In this document: piece after piece, positions 23,389-30,285 of the stretch
Numbering within the stretch: position 1 is the stretch's first letter
Layout: the number at the start of each line of letters is the position of its first letter
Source of the DNA: a virus
IMG/VR virus record: IMGVR_UViG_3300025141_000378
Span: 1 to 34,439 of that record
Direction: 5' to 3' (one strand)
Length of the DNA stretch: 34,439 nucleotides
Translations under genes and position numbers: made by a program
Notes under the pieces: model-generated
Told to the model about the DNA's origin: nothing
Seen by the model: only the letters and a program-made list of their open reading frames with translations
The model's database searches: none

Positions 23389-23808
23389 ATGTTGCCGGAC
23401 AGGGTGGTTGATCGTGGTTGGTTTGCACCTTTAGTGAACACCAGCTGTCTTTTTTTTGTGAAAGATGAGGCAGCCATTTACGAGTTGGTTAGCGCAGTCA
23501 TCGTCCAAGCTGCCATCGACTTCGTCGATGCCCACAAAAGTGGAATCATCTACGGCCACCACACCGTCGATCCCGACAGAATGCAGCGCATCGTACAAAA
23601 AAACCACCCATCCCGATGCTCGCTGCCAAAGTGGATGGAGCCGTCGGACGTGTATTCGTGTGTGTCGTTCCTGTTTCTCTCAACAACGCTCGAAGACATC
23701 ATCCCCACGGCTTGGGAGGTCAGTCCCGATGCTGTGCGGAGTGCCATTATTGAAGCTGCTCAAACGGGAGCCGAGATGAGACTGAATTATCGCCAAGAAG
23801 GTTTATAG
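23389..23808 (+). CDS. Hypothetical protein upstream of gmd
   Basis: A 139-aa protein; the start is uncertain (ATG 23389, or GTG 23458 giving 116 aa). The well-formed part begins KDEAAIYELVSAVIVQAAIDFVDAHKSG and continues with mixed helices and four cysteines. It ends 2 nt before the gmd start, so the two are likely translated together. Nothing links it to sugar chemistry, and no family is recognised. Confidence 0.55.
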   Translation: MLPDRVVDRGWFAPLVNTSCLFFVKDEAAIYELVSAVIVQAAIDFVDAHKSGIIYGHHTVDPDRMQRIVQKNHPSRCSLPKWMEPSDVYSCVSFLFLSTTLEDIIPTAWEVSPDAVRSAIIEAAQTGAEMRLNYRQEGL

Positions 23809-23810
23809 CT

Positions 23811-24797
23811 GTGAGTAAAGTACTAATCACTGGAATAACTGGGCAAGACGGCAGCTGGCTTGCGGAGAAGTTGCTGGCCAAGGAGTACGAGGTGCACGGC
23901 GTGGTTCGTCGAGCCAGCACAATCAGCACCGACAGAGTCGACCACATTTACGAGCGCATCCAGCTGCACCGTGGAGATGTCACCGACTTCCGCTCGCTGG
24001 CGGGTATCGTCAAGAGGGTGCAACCTAATTGCGTCTACAATCTGGCAGCTCAGTCGCAAGTGCGCGACTCGTTCGACGTGCCGGACTCGACGCACGGCAT
24101 CACGTTTGGCGGGGCAGTCAACGTGTACGAGGCGGTGAGGCTGTTCGCGCCGGAGGCAGCTGTCTATCAAGCCAGCTCGTCGGAGATGTTCGGCAACGAA
24201 CTGCGCGACGGGGAGGCTCTGAAGGAGAGCACATCACTGGCTCCCGTCTCCCCCTACGGGATAGCCAAGACGGCTGCACACCATACCGCTGCGCTGTATC
24301 GGGACGCCTACGGTATGGACATCTCGTGCGGCATCCTCTTCAACCACGAGAGCGAGCGTAGAGGTGAGACGTTTGTCACCCAAAAAATTGCCAAGGCAGT
24401 CGCCGAGTTTGTCATCAAGCGACGTGACGTGGAGCGCAACCCGCTGAAGCTGGGCAACCTCTCCGCAGCGAGGGACTGGGGGTACGCGCCAGACTATATG
24501 GACGCTGCCATACTGATGGTCGAGTCGGGCAACCCAAGCGACTACGTCGTGGCAACTGGTCGCAGCTGGAGCGTGAAGGACTTCCTAGTCAAAGCATTCA
24601 AATACGCCAACGTCGGACACTGGAGTGACTACGTCGTGGTGGATCAAAGACTCAAGCGGCCCAACGAATTGCACACGCTGATCGGTGACGCCTCCAAGAT
24701 AAAGAAGGAGCTGAAGTGGCAGCCCACTGTCAAGTTTGCCAAGCTCGTGGAGAAAATGGTGGATTATCAAATAGACCAGATTTACAGCAAGCGATGA
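23811..24797 (+). CDS. gmd: GDP-mannose 4,6-dehydratase
   Basis: It converts GDP-D-mannose to GDP-4-keto-6-deoxy-D-mannose using bound NADP+, the first step to GDP-L-fucose. The 328-aa short-chain dehydrogenase carries GITGQDG (8-14) for the cofactor, NLAAQS (77-82), the catalytic SSSE segment (122-125) and YGIAK (Y149, K153). The GMD-specific stretches FNHESERRGETFVT (177-190) and GNLSAARDWGYAPDYM (215-230) are also present. All catalytic residues are in place. It is slightly shorter than the bacterial enzyme of about 370 aa. The start is a GTG. Its partner fcl lies 0.9 kb downstream in the same operon. Confidence 0.95.
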   Translation: MSKVLITGITGQDGSWLAEKLLAKEYEVHGVVRRASTISTDRVDHIYERIQLHRGDVTDFRSLAGIVKRVQPNCVYNLAAQSQVRDSFDVPDSTHGITFGGAVNVYEAVRLFAPEAAVYQASSSEMFGNELRDGEALKESTSLAPVSPYGIAKTAAHHTAALYRDAYGMDISCGILFNHESERRGETFVTQKIAKAVAEFVIKRRDVERNPLKLGNLSAARDWGYAPDYMDAAILMVESGNPSDYVVATGRSWSVKDFLVKAFKYANVGHWSDYVVVDQRLKRPNELHTLIGDASKIKKELKWQPTVKFAKLVEKMVDYQIDQIYSKR

Positions 24798-24991
24798 ACA
24801 TCTTGAAAGAGGATACCCATATGGACGCTGACCTTGGAGGGGCATACATCAGCGCACGCATCGTCAAGCTGAAGTTCAGCGGCCAAGAGCTGGCTCACAT
24901 CCTAGCTATAAACAAAGAAGACATACCCGAAGAACTGGTGGAGGTGGTCGAGGTCATCCTTGGCCCAGCTTGCCAGTACAACACGCTGTGA
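24794..24991 (+). CDS. 65-aa hypothetical protein coupled to gmd
   Basis: It starts at an ATGA overlap with the gmd stop and ends at a GTGA overlap with the DnaA-like gene. It is acidic, with a helix (ARIVKLKFSGQELAHILAI) and a Val/Glu-rich end (ELVEVVEVILGP). An internal ATG at 24821 is an alternative start. No family is recognised. Confidence 0.55.
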   Translation: MNILKEDTHMDADLGGAYISARIVKLKFSGQELAHILAINKEDIPEELVEVVEVILGPACQYNTL

Positions 24992-25293
24992 AAAACAAAA
25001 TGAAAAACAATTTACGACAGCTGGCACAAGCTGCCTCTGCGTATTGGAAAATACCAATGGATCAGCTGCAAAGCACATCACGCAAACCGTCGCTGGCTTG
25101 GCCTCGGTGGGTGTGTATGTACCTCGCAATCGATGCGGGTTATAGGCGCGTCGATATAGGCAACTGGTGGAGGCGGGATCACTCCACCGTGACACACGGG
25201 AACAAGAAAGTCGGCGAGGCGATCCAGCTGTACCCCGCTGACAAGCAAGACGTACTCGATTTCGTGGATTTTTGGAGAGACTCCCTCCGATGA
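24988..25293 (+). CDS. Stand-alone DnaA domain IV-like DNA-binding protein
   Basis: A 101-aa protein. RRDHSTVTHGNKKVGEAI (62-79) is the DnaA signature helix (consensus GRDHTTVLHA..KI), and the upstream part (AASAYWKIPMDQLQSTSRK, WPRWVCMYLAIDAGY, VDIGNWW) matches the preceding helices of DnaA domain IV in order. The AAA+ domain III is absent, so it cannot form an initiator filament. It may bind DnaA boxes to recruit or block host DnaA, or act at the phage origin. The start is a GTG at 24988 by overlap, with ATG 25000 as alternative. Confidence 0.8.
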   Translation: MKNKMKNNLRQLAQAASAYWKIPMDQLQSTSRKPSLAWPRWVCMYLAIDAGYRRVDIGNWWRRDHSTVTHGNKKVGEAIQLYPADKQDVLDFVDFWRDSLR

Positions 25294-25778
25294 CAGACAG
25301 AGAGAAAAAGGCTAAAGAGTACGAGGGTCACGTCATCCAGCTGGTGAGGGCAAAGGATCGGTGCGCGTGGAGTTCGCCGCCCAACCAGTACGCCAACATT
25401 GACGGTATCACCTACGACTCGGTGACTCACGAAATGATAAGCGCGTATGAAATTAAATGCCGCAACCTCTCGTTGCCCCAGCTGTTGCTGGACTACGGTG
25501 GCGAGCTGATTGTCGATGCCTCCAAGGTGGAGGTGCTTCAAAGCATCAGCCGCTCGCTGCGTATCCCCAGCTATCTACTGTGCTACTGTTTGAAGGACGG
25601 GGTGGTGTTGAAGTCGAAGATAACGAACGACAGCGGCCTCTTCGTCTGCGATAAAAAAGACACCACGAGAGAAATCTCAGCTGGAATGGACAAACCGACC
25701 ACGACCAAGAAGGTGTCACATATCAAGCTAGATGGAACAATTATTCTCTCCACCAAGGAACCTCAAGGAACAGTCTAG
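25290..25778 (+). CDS. Putative PD-(D/E)XK-like nuclease
   Basis: A 162-aa protein from the ATG at 25290 (ATGA overlap). SAYEIKCRNL (E54-I-K56) after a strand resembles the ExK half of a PD-(D/E)XK site, preceded by ITYDSVT with D43 as a possible metal ligand. A helix-strand pair follows (LQSISRSLRIPSYLLCYCL). The C-terminal 40 residues are Lys/Thr-rich and overlap fcl by 47 nt. The fold assignment is plausible but not certain; specificity is unknown. Confidence 0.5.
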   Translation: MTDREKKAKEYEGHVIQLVRAKDRCAWSSPPNQYANIDGITYDSVTHEMISAYEIKCRNLSLPQLLLDYGGELIVDASKVEVLQSISRSLRIPSYLLCYCLKDGVVLKSKITNDSGLFVCDKKDTTREISAGMDKPTTTKKVSHIKLDGTIILSTKEPQGTV

Positions 25779-26718
25779 GCGCAAGGTATTCGTCGCTGGC
25801 CACAACGGAATGGTTGGGCGTGCCGTGATCCGTCGCCTCCAGCTGGATGACAGCTGCGCAGTCGTGCTCCCCGATGAGCGCAGCGATTACCGTGCGCTGC
25901 ACAATGTTGTTCGTGATATACAGCGAGCCAAGCCGGACGTGGTTGTGCTATGCGCCGCCAAGGTTGGGGGTATACACGCCAACAACACTCAGCGAGCGGA
26001 CTTCATACGGGACAACCTACTCATCGAGCTGAACTGGATCGAAGCCGCACGCCAGTTTGGAATCGAGAAGCTAATTCTACTGGGGAGCAGCTGCATCTAC
26101 CCTCGCAACGCACCGCAACCAATGGCCGAGGAGTCGCTGCTTACTGGCACGTTTGAGCCAACCAATCAACCCTACGCCATCGCCAAGGTGGCTGGCATTG
26201 AACTGTGCGACAGCTATCACCAACAGCACGGCTGTAATTTCTTTGCGCTGATGCCGCCCAACCAGTACGGCCCCTTCGATAACTTTCGGGAAGGTGAATC
26301 GCACGCTGTAGCTGCGTTCCTACGGCGAGCTTACGAGGCCAGCGACACCGACACCGCAGAGCTGTGGGGTAGCGGCTCACCCAAGCGTGAGTTTATGCAC
26401 GTTGACAATCTGGCCGACGCCGTTAGGTTTGCAATCGAGAATGTAAACGCAACCGACTGCACCAACGGATTCCTAAACGTGGGAACCGGCGAGGAGTGTA
26501 CCATTCGCCAGCTGTGGGAGCTGGTCGTGAAGATCAGCGGCAAGACAATTGCCACCACATACGACACGTCCAAGCCGGACGGCGCACCAAGAAAACTGAT
26601 GGACTCCAGTCGGATCAACCAGCTGGGCTGGCGTCACTCGATCCAACTGGAGGACGGACTACAATCAACGTGGCAGTGGATGAAAGACAACTGGAACGAC
26701 CAGACTGTACGGCGATAA
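25732..26718 (+). CDS. fcl: GDP-L-fucose synthase (GDP-4-keto-6-deoxymannose epimerase/reductase)
   Basis: It catalyses the 3,5-epimerisation and NADPH reduction that complete GDP-L-fucose after GMD. The 328-aa protein has GHNGMVG (23-29), AAKVGGIHAN (75-84), LGSSCIYP (117-124) with S119 and C121, PYAIAK with Y148 and K152, and H191. These sit at the same spacings as Ser107, Cys109, Tyr136, Lys140 and His179 of the E. coli enzyme. KREFMHVDNLADA and KPDGAPRKL are further family marks. An N-terminal extension of about 16 residues overlaps the upstream gene. Predicted active. Confidence 0.95.
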   Translation: MEQLFSPPRNLKEQSRRKVFVAGHNGMVGRAVIRRLQLDDSCAVVLPDERSDYRALHNVVRDIQRAKPDVVVLCAAKVGGIHANNTQRADFIRDNLLIELNWIEAARQFGIEKLILLGSSCIYPRNAPQPMAEESLLTGTFEPTNQPYAIAKVAGIELCDSYHQQHGCNFFALMPPNQYGPFDNFREGESHAVAAFLRRAYEASDTDTAELWGSGSPKREFMHVDNLADAVRFAIENVNATDCTNGFLNVGTGEECTIRQLWELVVKISGKTIATTYDTSKPDGAPRKLMDSSRINQLGWRHSIQLEDGLQSTWQWMKDNWNDQTVRR

Positions 26719-27092
26719 ACACCGGCAACCTCGGCGAGCTGCTTGTGTCCAAGGAGCTGGCTGTTCGAGGCTGGTCGGTGTGCCTCCCAATATTTAACGG
26801 CAACGTCAGCCGGTTCGATGTGATCGCAGCCAAGAACCAACAGCTGCACCGCATACAAGTGAAAGCCAGCGGCCAGCGCAATGCCGTTCACAACTTTACC
26901 ACCGGCCACGGCCTACGCAGCAAGGTGCGGTACGACATAGGCGACTTCGACTTTATGGTGCTGGTCGCCGTACCCGTTGAAGACTTTTTTATCCTGCCTG
27001 TCGATGTTGCCACGCAACACGTCGGCATAAAGGTTGCAGTCGGCGGTAAATACTGGCAGTACCGCAATCGCTGGGACTTGATCGAGGAGTGA
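26670..27092 (+). CDS. PD-(D/E)XK endonuclease-like protein
   Basis: A 140-aa protein starting at a GTG (26670 or 26676) inside the end of fcl. NTGNLGELLVSKEL (E23), SRFDVIAA (D50) and HRIQVKAS (Q63-V-K65) match the small PD-(D/E)XK group in which Q replaces the first acidic residue of ExK. A beta strand YDIGDFDFMVLVAV follows. It is the fourth nuclease-like gene in this early operon. Restriction-like, resolvase-like or homing roles cannot be separated from sequence. Confidence 0.7.
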   Translation: MAVDERQLERPDCTAINTGNLGELLVSKELAVRGWSVCLPIFNGNVSRFDVIAAKNQQLHRIQVKASGQRNAVHNFTTGHGLRSKVRYDIGDFDFMVLVAVPVEDFFILPVDVATQHVGIKVAVGGKYWQYRNRWDLIEE

Positions 27093-27379
27093 AGCACGCA
27101 GCTGAGAGTGCGGCCAACGTGGTCGCCGGTTATTTTATCAACCTCGCGCTGTTGTATGTGCTGATGCACTGGTTTGGATATGCAGTCCAACTGCACGAGA
27201 GTGCATCGATGGGCGCAGTCTTCGCCGTGGTCGCATTCGTGCGGGGCTACTCCATCCGCCGATTGTTCCATAGGCTGAACGACAGCCACAAAAAAACCCC
27301 ACCGACCGAAGTCGATGGGGCCACGAAAGGAACTACGAGTACAAGACGCATTGTTCCCGCCGCAAAAGTAGCTCAGTAA
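27089..27379 (+). CDS. Small membrane protein, last gene of the rightward early operon
   Basis: A 96-aa protein from a GTG overlapping the upstream TGA. It has two hydrophobic segments (VVAGYFINLALLYVLMHWFGY and SMGAVFAVVAFVRGYS) followed by RRLFHRLND. The VRGYSIRRLFHR ending resembles the two-helix phage membrane proteins grouped, from memory, as DUF7220. The C-terminal 30 residues are polar and overlap a hairpin that serves as a terminator on the other strand. Function unknown. Confidence 0.65.
   Translation: MKHAAESAANVVAGYFINLALLYVLMHWFGYAVQLHESASMGAVFAVVAFVRGYSIRRLFHRLNDSHKKTPPTEVDGATKGTTSTRRIVPAAKVAQ
27290..27320 (-). terminator. Second leftward terminator, inside the 27089 gene
   Basis: Read leftward, CCCCATCGAC-TTCG-GTCGGTGGGG (27320 to 27297) has a UUCG tetraloop and one mismatch and is followed by seven T residues (27296-27290). 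It backs up the terminator at 27382-27412 for transcripts of the leftward operon. Confidence 0.75.
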
Positions 27380-27381
27380 AT

Positions 27382-27412
27382 AAAAAAAGGCCAGCCGGTT
27401 TCCCAGCTGGCC
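27382..27412 (-). terminator. Main terminator of the leftward operon
   Basis: Leftward, GGCCAGCTGG-GAAA-CCGGCTGGCC (27412-27389) forms a 10-bp stem with one mismatch and a GNRA loop, then seven T residues (27388-27382). It may also work weakly rightward (followed by CTTGTT). It marks the convergence of the two early operons. The 145 nt up to 27557 hold no clear gene. Confidence 0.8.
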
Positions 27413-27557
27413 CTTGTTAACATATTACTCTAGCTCCTATTTTGTATGCCGCCCCGCTCTCTCAACGAGGATGGAGGGTTACTCGATTTGGTGTTTGCAA
27501 CCACCACACGCCTTCTTACCTTCAGCCCCCTCGGCAATCTTCCATTACCAGCCTAAT

Positions 27558-27623
27558 CTAGCTGGACGCTTTGTTGAGCAGCTGATAGCTGCCCCCGCTG
27601 TGGTGAGGTATCGGTTGTTTCAT
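27558..27623 (-). CDS. Possible 21-aa ORF after the RlpA-like gene, maybe a gene remnant
   Basis: It starts at an ATGA overlap with the RlpA-like stop and encodes MKQPIPHHSG... before a TAG. About 20 nt further, in another frame without a start codon, follows a Lys/Gly/Cys-rich stretch KKACGGCKHQIE (about 27530-27475) like the end of small phage CxxC proteins. The two together could be a frameshifted small gene. Confidence 0.3.
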   Translation of the reverse strand: MKQPIPHHSGGSYQLLNKASS

Positions 27624-27994
27624 CGCAGCACCTCCATCTTAATCTGAATCAGCCCCGCATCGGTGTGTGCCAGCTGGCGAAAGGCTGCACGAGATAAATC
27701 AATCTCGCGCCCCTTCACGAACGGGCCTCGGTCTGTGATTGTGACCACCACAAAGCGCGGCCCCAGTCTGCACCTAACCCGTGTGCCGAATGGCAGCTTG
27801 CGGTGCGCAGCTGTTAGTTTGTCGGGATCAAACAGCGAACCGCTTGCGGTCGGCTTGCCCCGATACTTCTCGCCATACCAGCTGGCTGTGACCAGCCCCG
27901 CCTTGTCGCCGATCGCTTTGCCAACGACGATCAGCGGGATGGCTGCGACCATTGCGACAGCTGCCGCCCACTCTAGGATAAACAGCTGTTTCAT
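27620..27994 (-). CDS. RlpA-like lytic transglycosylase (double-psi beta-barrel)
   Basis: A 124-aa protein from the ATG at 27994 with an AAGGAG site. An N-terminal hydrophobic segment (WAAAVAMVAAIPLIVVGKAIG) is a signal anchor. The RlpA domain follows: ASWYGEKYRGKPTASG (37-52), LTAAHRKLPFGTRVR (60-74), TDRGPF (87-92) with the conserved Asp, and GREIDLSRAAF (95-105). RlpA enzymes cleave peptidoglycan strands lacking stem peptides or only bind them. In a phage it may aid lysis or modify the wall. There is no SPOR domain. The fold is secure, the role is not. Confidence 0.88.
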   Translation of the reverse strand: MKQLFILEWAAAVAMVAAIPLIVVGKAIGDKAGLVTASWYGEKYRGKPTASGSLFDPDKLTAAHRKLPFGTRVRCRLGPRFVVVTITDRGPFVKGREIDLSRAAFRQLAHTDAGLIQIKMEVLR

Positions 27995-28146
27995 ATGTTG
28001 CTCCTTTCCAGCGACTCCTTTGGCGTGCGCCAAGGTTCGCGCTTCATAACTAACTGCTTAACATTCCAACCCTGAACCCCTTTAACCGCCTTCGATTTCG
28101 TCGCCGTCGTGTGTCGGCGTTTGCGTTGTTTCGGTTTCTGTTTCAT
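27991..28146 (-). CDS. 51-aa basic protein upstream of the RlpA-like gene
   Basis: It starts MKQKPKQRKRRHTTATKSK, with GGGAAAG upstream, and ends at an ATGA overlap with the RlpA-like gene. A third of the residues are Lys or Arg, which suggests nucleic-acid binding. It is joined by ATGA overlaps to genes on both sides. No family is recognised. Confidence 0.55.
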   Translation of the reverse strand: MKQKPKQRKRRHTTATKSKAVKGVQGWNVKQLVMKREPWRTPKESLERSNI

Positions 28147-28316
28147 TTGATTGTCTTTCCCTTGGACGGCAGCTCGCGCACACGTCGCTGCACGTTGATG
28201 ATATGCTCGGCCTCCATCTGATCGAGGAAGGCAGCTGACACTCGGCTGAACTTGTGCGCTCGCTGTGTGCCGAGAGCGATTGCAGCGGTGCGCTTGCGGT
28301 TGATTGCACTGCTCAT
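28143..28316 (-). CDS. 57-aa helical hypothetical protein
   Basis: It starts MSSAINRKRTAAIALGTQ, is Arg-rich with a predicted helix (FLDQMEAEHIINVQRRVREL), and has ATGA overlaps at both ends. The coupling in a dense operon supports expression. Function unknown. Confidence 0.55.
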   Translation of the reverse strand: MSSAINRKRTAAIALGTQRAHKFSRVSAAFLDQMEAEHIINVQRRVRELPSKGKTIK

Positions 28317-28534
28317 CGCTCCACCTCCCCGTAGTAGTTGCGGTGCTGATATTTGCCTTTGTAAAACGTGACCAGCTTGTAGTCAGCCGTTGTCCAGTGC
28401 GGGTTGTCATCCCGCACCAGCACAACGCCGCCACGCCTCACTGCTTCGCGCTCGCCAGCTGTTAGGCTGCTCACCCAACGATAGCCAGAGCCGCGCCCGT
28501 TTATCACTCCAGTGCTTGATATTATTGGACTCAC
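28313..28534 (-). CDS. 73-aa hypothetical protein
   Basis: The start is GTG 28534, which overlaps the upstream TGA and has GGAGGTG six nt before it; the upstream GTG at 28558 is less likely. The sequence ends in an aromatic, basic segment (YKLVTFYKGKYQHRNYYGEVER). The middle (GGVVLVRDDNPHW) is beta-like. Function unknown. Confidence 0.6.
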   Translation of the reverse strand: MSPIISSTGVINGRGSGYRWVSSLTAGEREAVRRGGVVLVRDDNPHWTTADYKLVTFYKGKYQHRNYYGEVER

Positions 28535-28842
28535 GACTGCACCTCCAGTCTTGCCCACGAAGGGGTAGGGATTGTGTTGTCATCGAAGTCGGTAGCTGAC
28601 AGCTGGCCGTTGGATACAGTCAGCCGCACCCACTGGCCTCGCGGCGCACTCCATCGAGAGCGACCGTCGCCGCCGAGGAACTCGCTGCCCCTCGCGTCCA
28701 CCTTGTCTCCCTCGTTCACGTCAGCTGAGAAGCGTCGGTGATTTTTGGAACTGCCAATCTCCTCGGCAAACTTGCCGTTGACTCGCAAATATCCGCGCTT
28801 GTATTCGCTACGCTTGTAGCTTGTTGTTGTTAGTTGCATCAT
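28531..28842 (-). CDS. 103-aa hypothetical protein
   Basis: The ATG at 28842 overlaps the upstream stop (ATGA). It is polar, with Ser/Arg-rich sequence (KRSEYKRGYLRVNGKFAEEI, RSRWSAPRGQWVRLTV) and strands at the C-terminus. An acidic segment, DVNEGDKVDARGSEF, lies in the middle. No family is recognised; probably a small host-interaction or DNA-metabolism accessory as elsewhere in such operons. Confidence 0.6.
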   Translation of the reverse strand: MMQLTTTSYKRSEYKRGYLRVNGKFAEEIGSSKNHRRFSADVNEGDKVDARGSEFLGGDGRSRWSAPRGQWVRLTVSNGQLSATDFDDNTIPTPSWARLEVQS

Positions 28843-29282
28843 ACTACTACGATCTCCGTTCTAGCTGCTTGCCCGCGAGCTGCCGCGCTTACATCGAACA
28901 GCACCTCGCCACGTCTATCCATTGCATACACCCAGCGAACCAGCGACGTGATCTCCTCAAGCGAAGTCTTCACATCAGCTGATCCACCCTCGCCGTCACT
29001 CCCCAGCACCACCCCACGCCCAGCTAACGGTTGCCCGCCGTTGACGTTCTTAATGCGGAAGAAATGCGTTGGCCCGTTTAGCAGCCCCTCGTCATCGACG
29101 AATATCACATCGCCGTTGGCGAGGTAGCCGCCAGTTGTGAAGCAGCTGCATCCCAGCTGCCGCTGGATTTCCTTGAAGTCATCAATCGGAATTTCAATCG
29201 GTTGAACCTCGGCCTTGTAAGGATCAACCAGATACCCCCTTGCGGGGGCATCCGATTGGTTGCTGCCGTCGGCGTGACTCAT
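28839..29282 (-). CDS. DUF3846-like phage protein
   Basis: A 147-aa protein. YLVDPYKAEVQPIEI, LANGDVIFVDDEGLLNG (about 56-72) and QPLAGRGVVLGSD are the recurrent blocks of phage proteins of the DUF3846 type, recognised from memory. The family is widespread in phages and mobile elements and its function is unknown. Coupled by ATGA overlaps at both ends. Confidence 0.65.
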   Translation of the reverse strand: MSHADGSNQSDAPARGYLVDPYKAEVQPIEIPIDDFKEIQRQLGCSCFTTGGYLANGDVIFVDDEGLLNGPTHFFRIKNVNGGQPLAGRGVVLGSDGEGGSADVKTSLEEITSLVRWVYAMDRRGEVLFDVSAAARGQAARTEIVVV

Positions 29283-29797
29283 AGAGTCACCTCCGAACGG
29301 CCATTGGTTAGCGCCAAGCTGGCTTGGCGTGCTCCGGCCCGCCGGTTGCGCTCGTACCGGCGATTCAACATCAAGCTGCGCTTGACGGTGTATTCCAGCG
29401 TGCCGCGCTTGGTCTTGATCGACTCAAGCTCGGCCACTGATAACCCCATACGGCGTAGTGTCGCCGTCACGTCTATCACCTCCTTGTTATGGTTGGTGGT
29501 AGACTTGGCGAACACTGCCCGAGGGTCAGCTTTCGCCACTGCGTGCTTGGAGGAGGAGGCTGGCGCAACCCGAGGCTTCGGGTCAACATCAACAACCGTC
29601 TCGCTGCTCACCGTCGGCTGTGACGGTGTCGTATCCAGCTGCCGAACAGCTGGCCTTTGTGGCCGCTTATTACCGAACTTGTCGGTAGCGGTGTGGACGA
29701 TAACCGCCCCGTCTACCAGCGCAATCGCTGCATAGAGGTCGGTCAGATTGGCCACGTCCAGCGTGACCCCTGCGTATATGCGTGTTTGCATATTCAT
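29279..29797 (-). CDS. Hypothetical protein with disordered centre and basic C-terminus
   Basis: A 172-aa protein from the ATG at 29797, with AAAGGA and a CAACAACAACG leader upstream. The N-terminal domain (MNMQTRIYAGVTLDVANLTDLYAAIALVDGA) is followed by a Pro/Ser/Thr/Ala-rich linker and a Lys/Arg-rich C-terminal region (RSLMLNRRYERNRRAGARQ). The two-part design with a basic tail suggests nucleic-acid binding. An upstream extension to 29896 is rejected because of the leader. Confidence 0.55.
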   Translation of the reverse strand: MNMQTRIYAGVTLDVANLTDLYAAIALVDGAVIVHTATDKFGNKRPQRPAVRQLDTTPSQPTVSSETVVDVDPKPRVAPASSSKHAVAKADPRAVFAKSTTNHNKEVIDVTATLRRMGLSVAELESIKTKRGTLEYTVKRSLMLNRRYERNRRAGARQASLALTNGRSEVTL

Positions 29798-29825
29798 ATT
29801 TATTCCTTTCGTTGTTGTTGTTAAT
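29798..29825 (-). promoter_or_regulatory. CAA-repeat leader of the 29797 gene
   Basis: Leftward, AACAACAACAACGAAAGGAAT precedes the ATG at 29797. The element recurs before 30222, 31229, 33073 and 34274, always at non-coupled starts. Confidence 0.5.
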
Positions 29826-30222
29826 TGCGACCAAAACTGGCCCCAAATTTTTCCTCTGTCGCCTCGCCGATTGGCGAGCCTAGACACTGACCGCACGCTG
29901 CCTTCGCCAGCTCATCAATGTAACGCTTGGTAAAACCCAGCGCGTCCAGCAGCTCGTCCGTCGATCCTTCTTCCTTCAACTTGGCCTTGAACAGCTGGCT
30001 CCAGCTGTCGAAGCCCGCGCTGTCTTCGCCCTCCGCTTCTGCCGCCGCTGCCAGCGCGGTCATCGCCACTGAATGTGTCATCGTGGCTAACAGCGTGGTG
30101 AATTGGCTGGCCACTATCCCCGCTGCCAATGCCAGCGGAGTCTTGTCCTTGTCACTGAACAGCTCGTCCGCGTTTGCGATTGCGGTTTCATAAGCTGCCT
30201 GCCTCATCTTATCTGTATTCAT
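29821..30222 (-). CDS. Hypothetical acidic helical protein
   Basis: A 133-aa protein (MNTDKMRQAAYETAIANADE...). Ala/Glu-rich helices run through most of it, including LALAAGIVASQFTTLLATMTHSVAMTALAAAAEAEGE, whose hydrophobicity is helical rather than clearly transmembrane. CGQC near the C-terminus is a possible metal or redox pair. An AGGGA site lies 12 nt upstream. Unknown function; it follows a CAA-rich leader. Confidence 0.6.
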   Translation of the reverse strand: MNTDKMRQAAYETAIANADELFSDKDKTPLALAAGIVASQFTTLLATMTHSVAMTALAAAAEAEGEDSAGFDSWSQLFKAKLKEEGSTDELLDALGFTKRYIDELAKAACGQCLGSPIGEATEEKFGASFGRN

Positions 30223-30258
30223 AATGTTGTTATCCCTTTCAAATTTTTGTTGTTGTTT
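30223..30258 (-). promoter_or_regulatory. CAA-repeat leader of the 30222 gene
   Basis: Leftward, AAAACAACAACAAAAATTTG is followed by AAAGGGATAACAACATT and the ATG. It is A-rich and unstructured, with two CAA-type clusters. No clear promoter is seen. Confidence 0.45.
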
Positions 30259-30285
30259 TTTTAGGTCGATTGAAAAAAGTTTTCT

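Noticed and set aside
23465-23779. 104-aa rightward frame upstream of gmd
   Set aside because: Ser/Thr/Arg-rich shadow of the 23389-23808 frame, without a ribosome site.
28147-28434. Long leftward frame extending the 51-aa gene to 147 aa
   Set aside because: The added part is antisense-like shadow sequence lying over two well-coupled genes in other frames.
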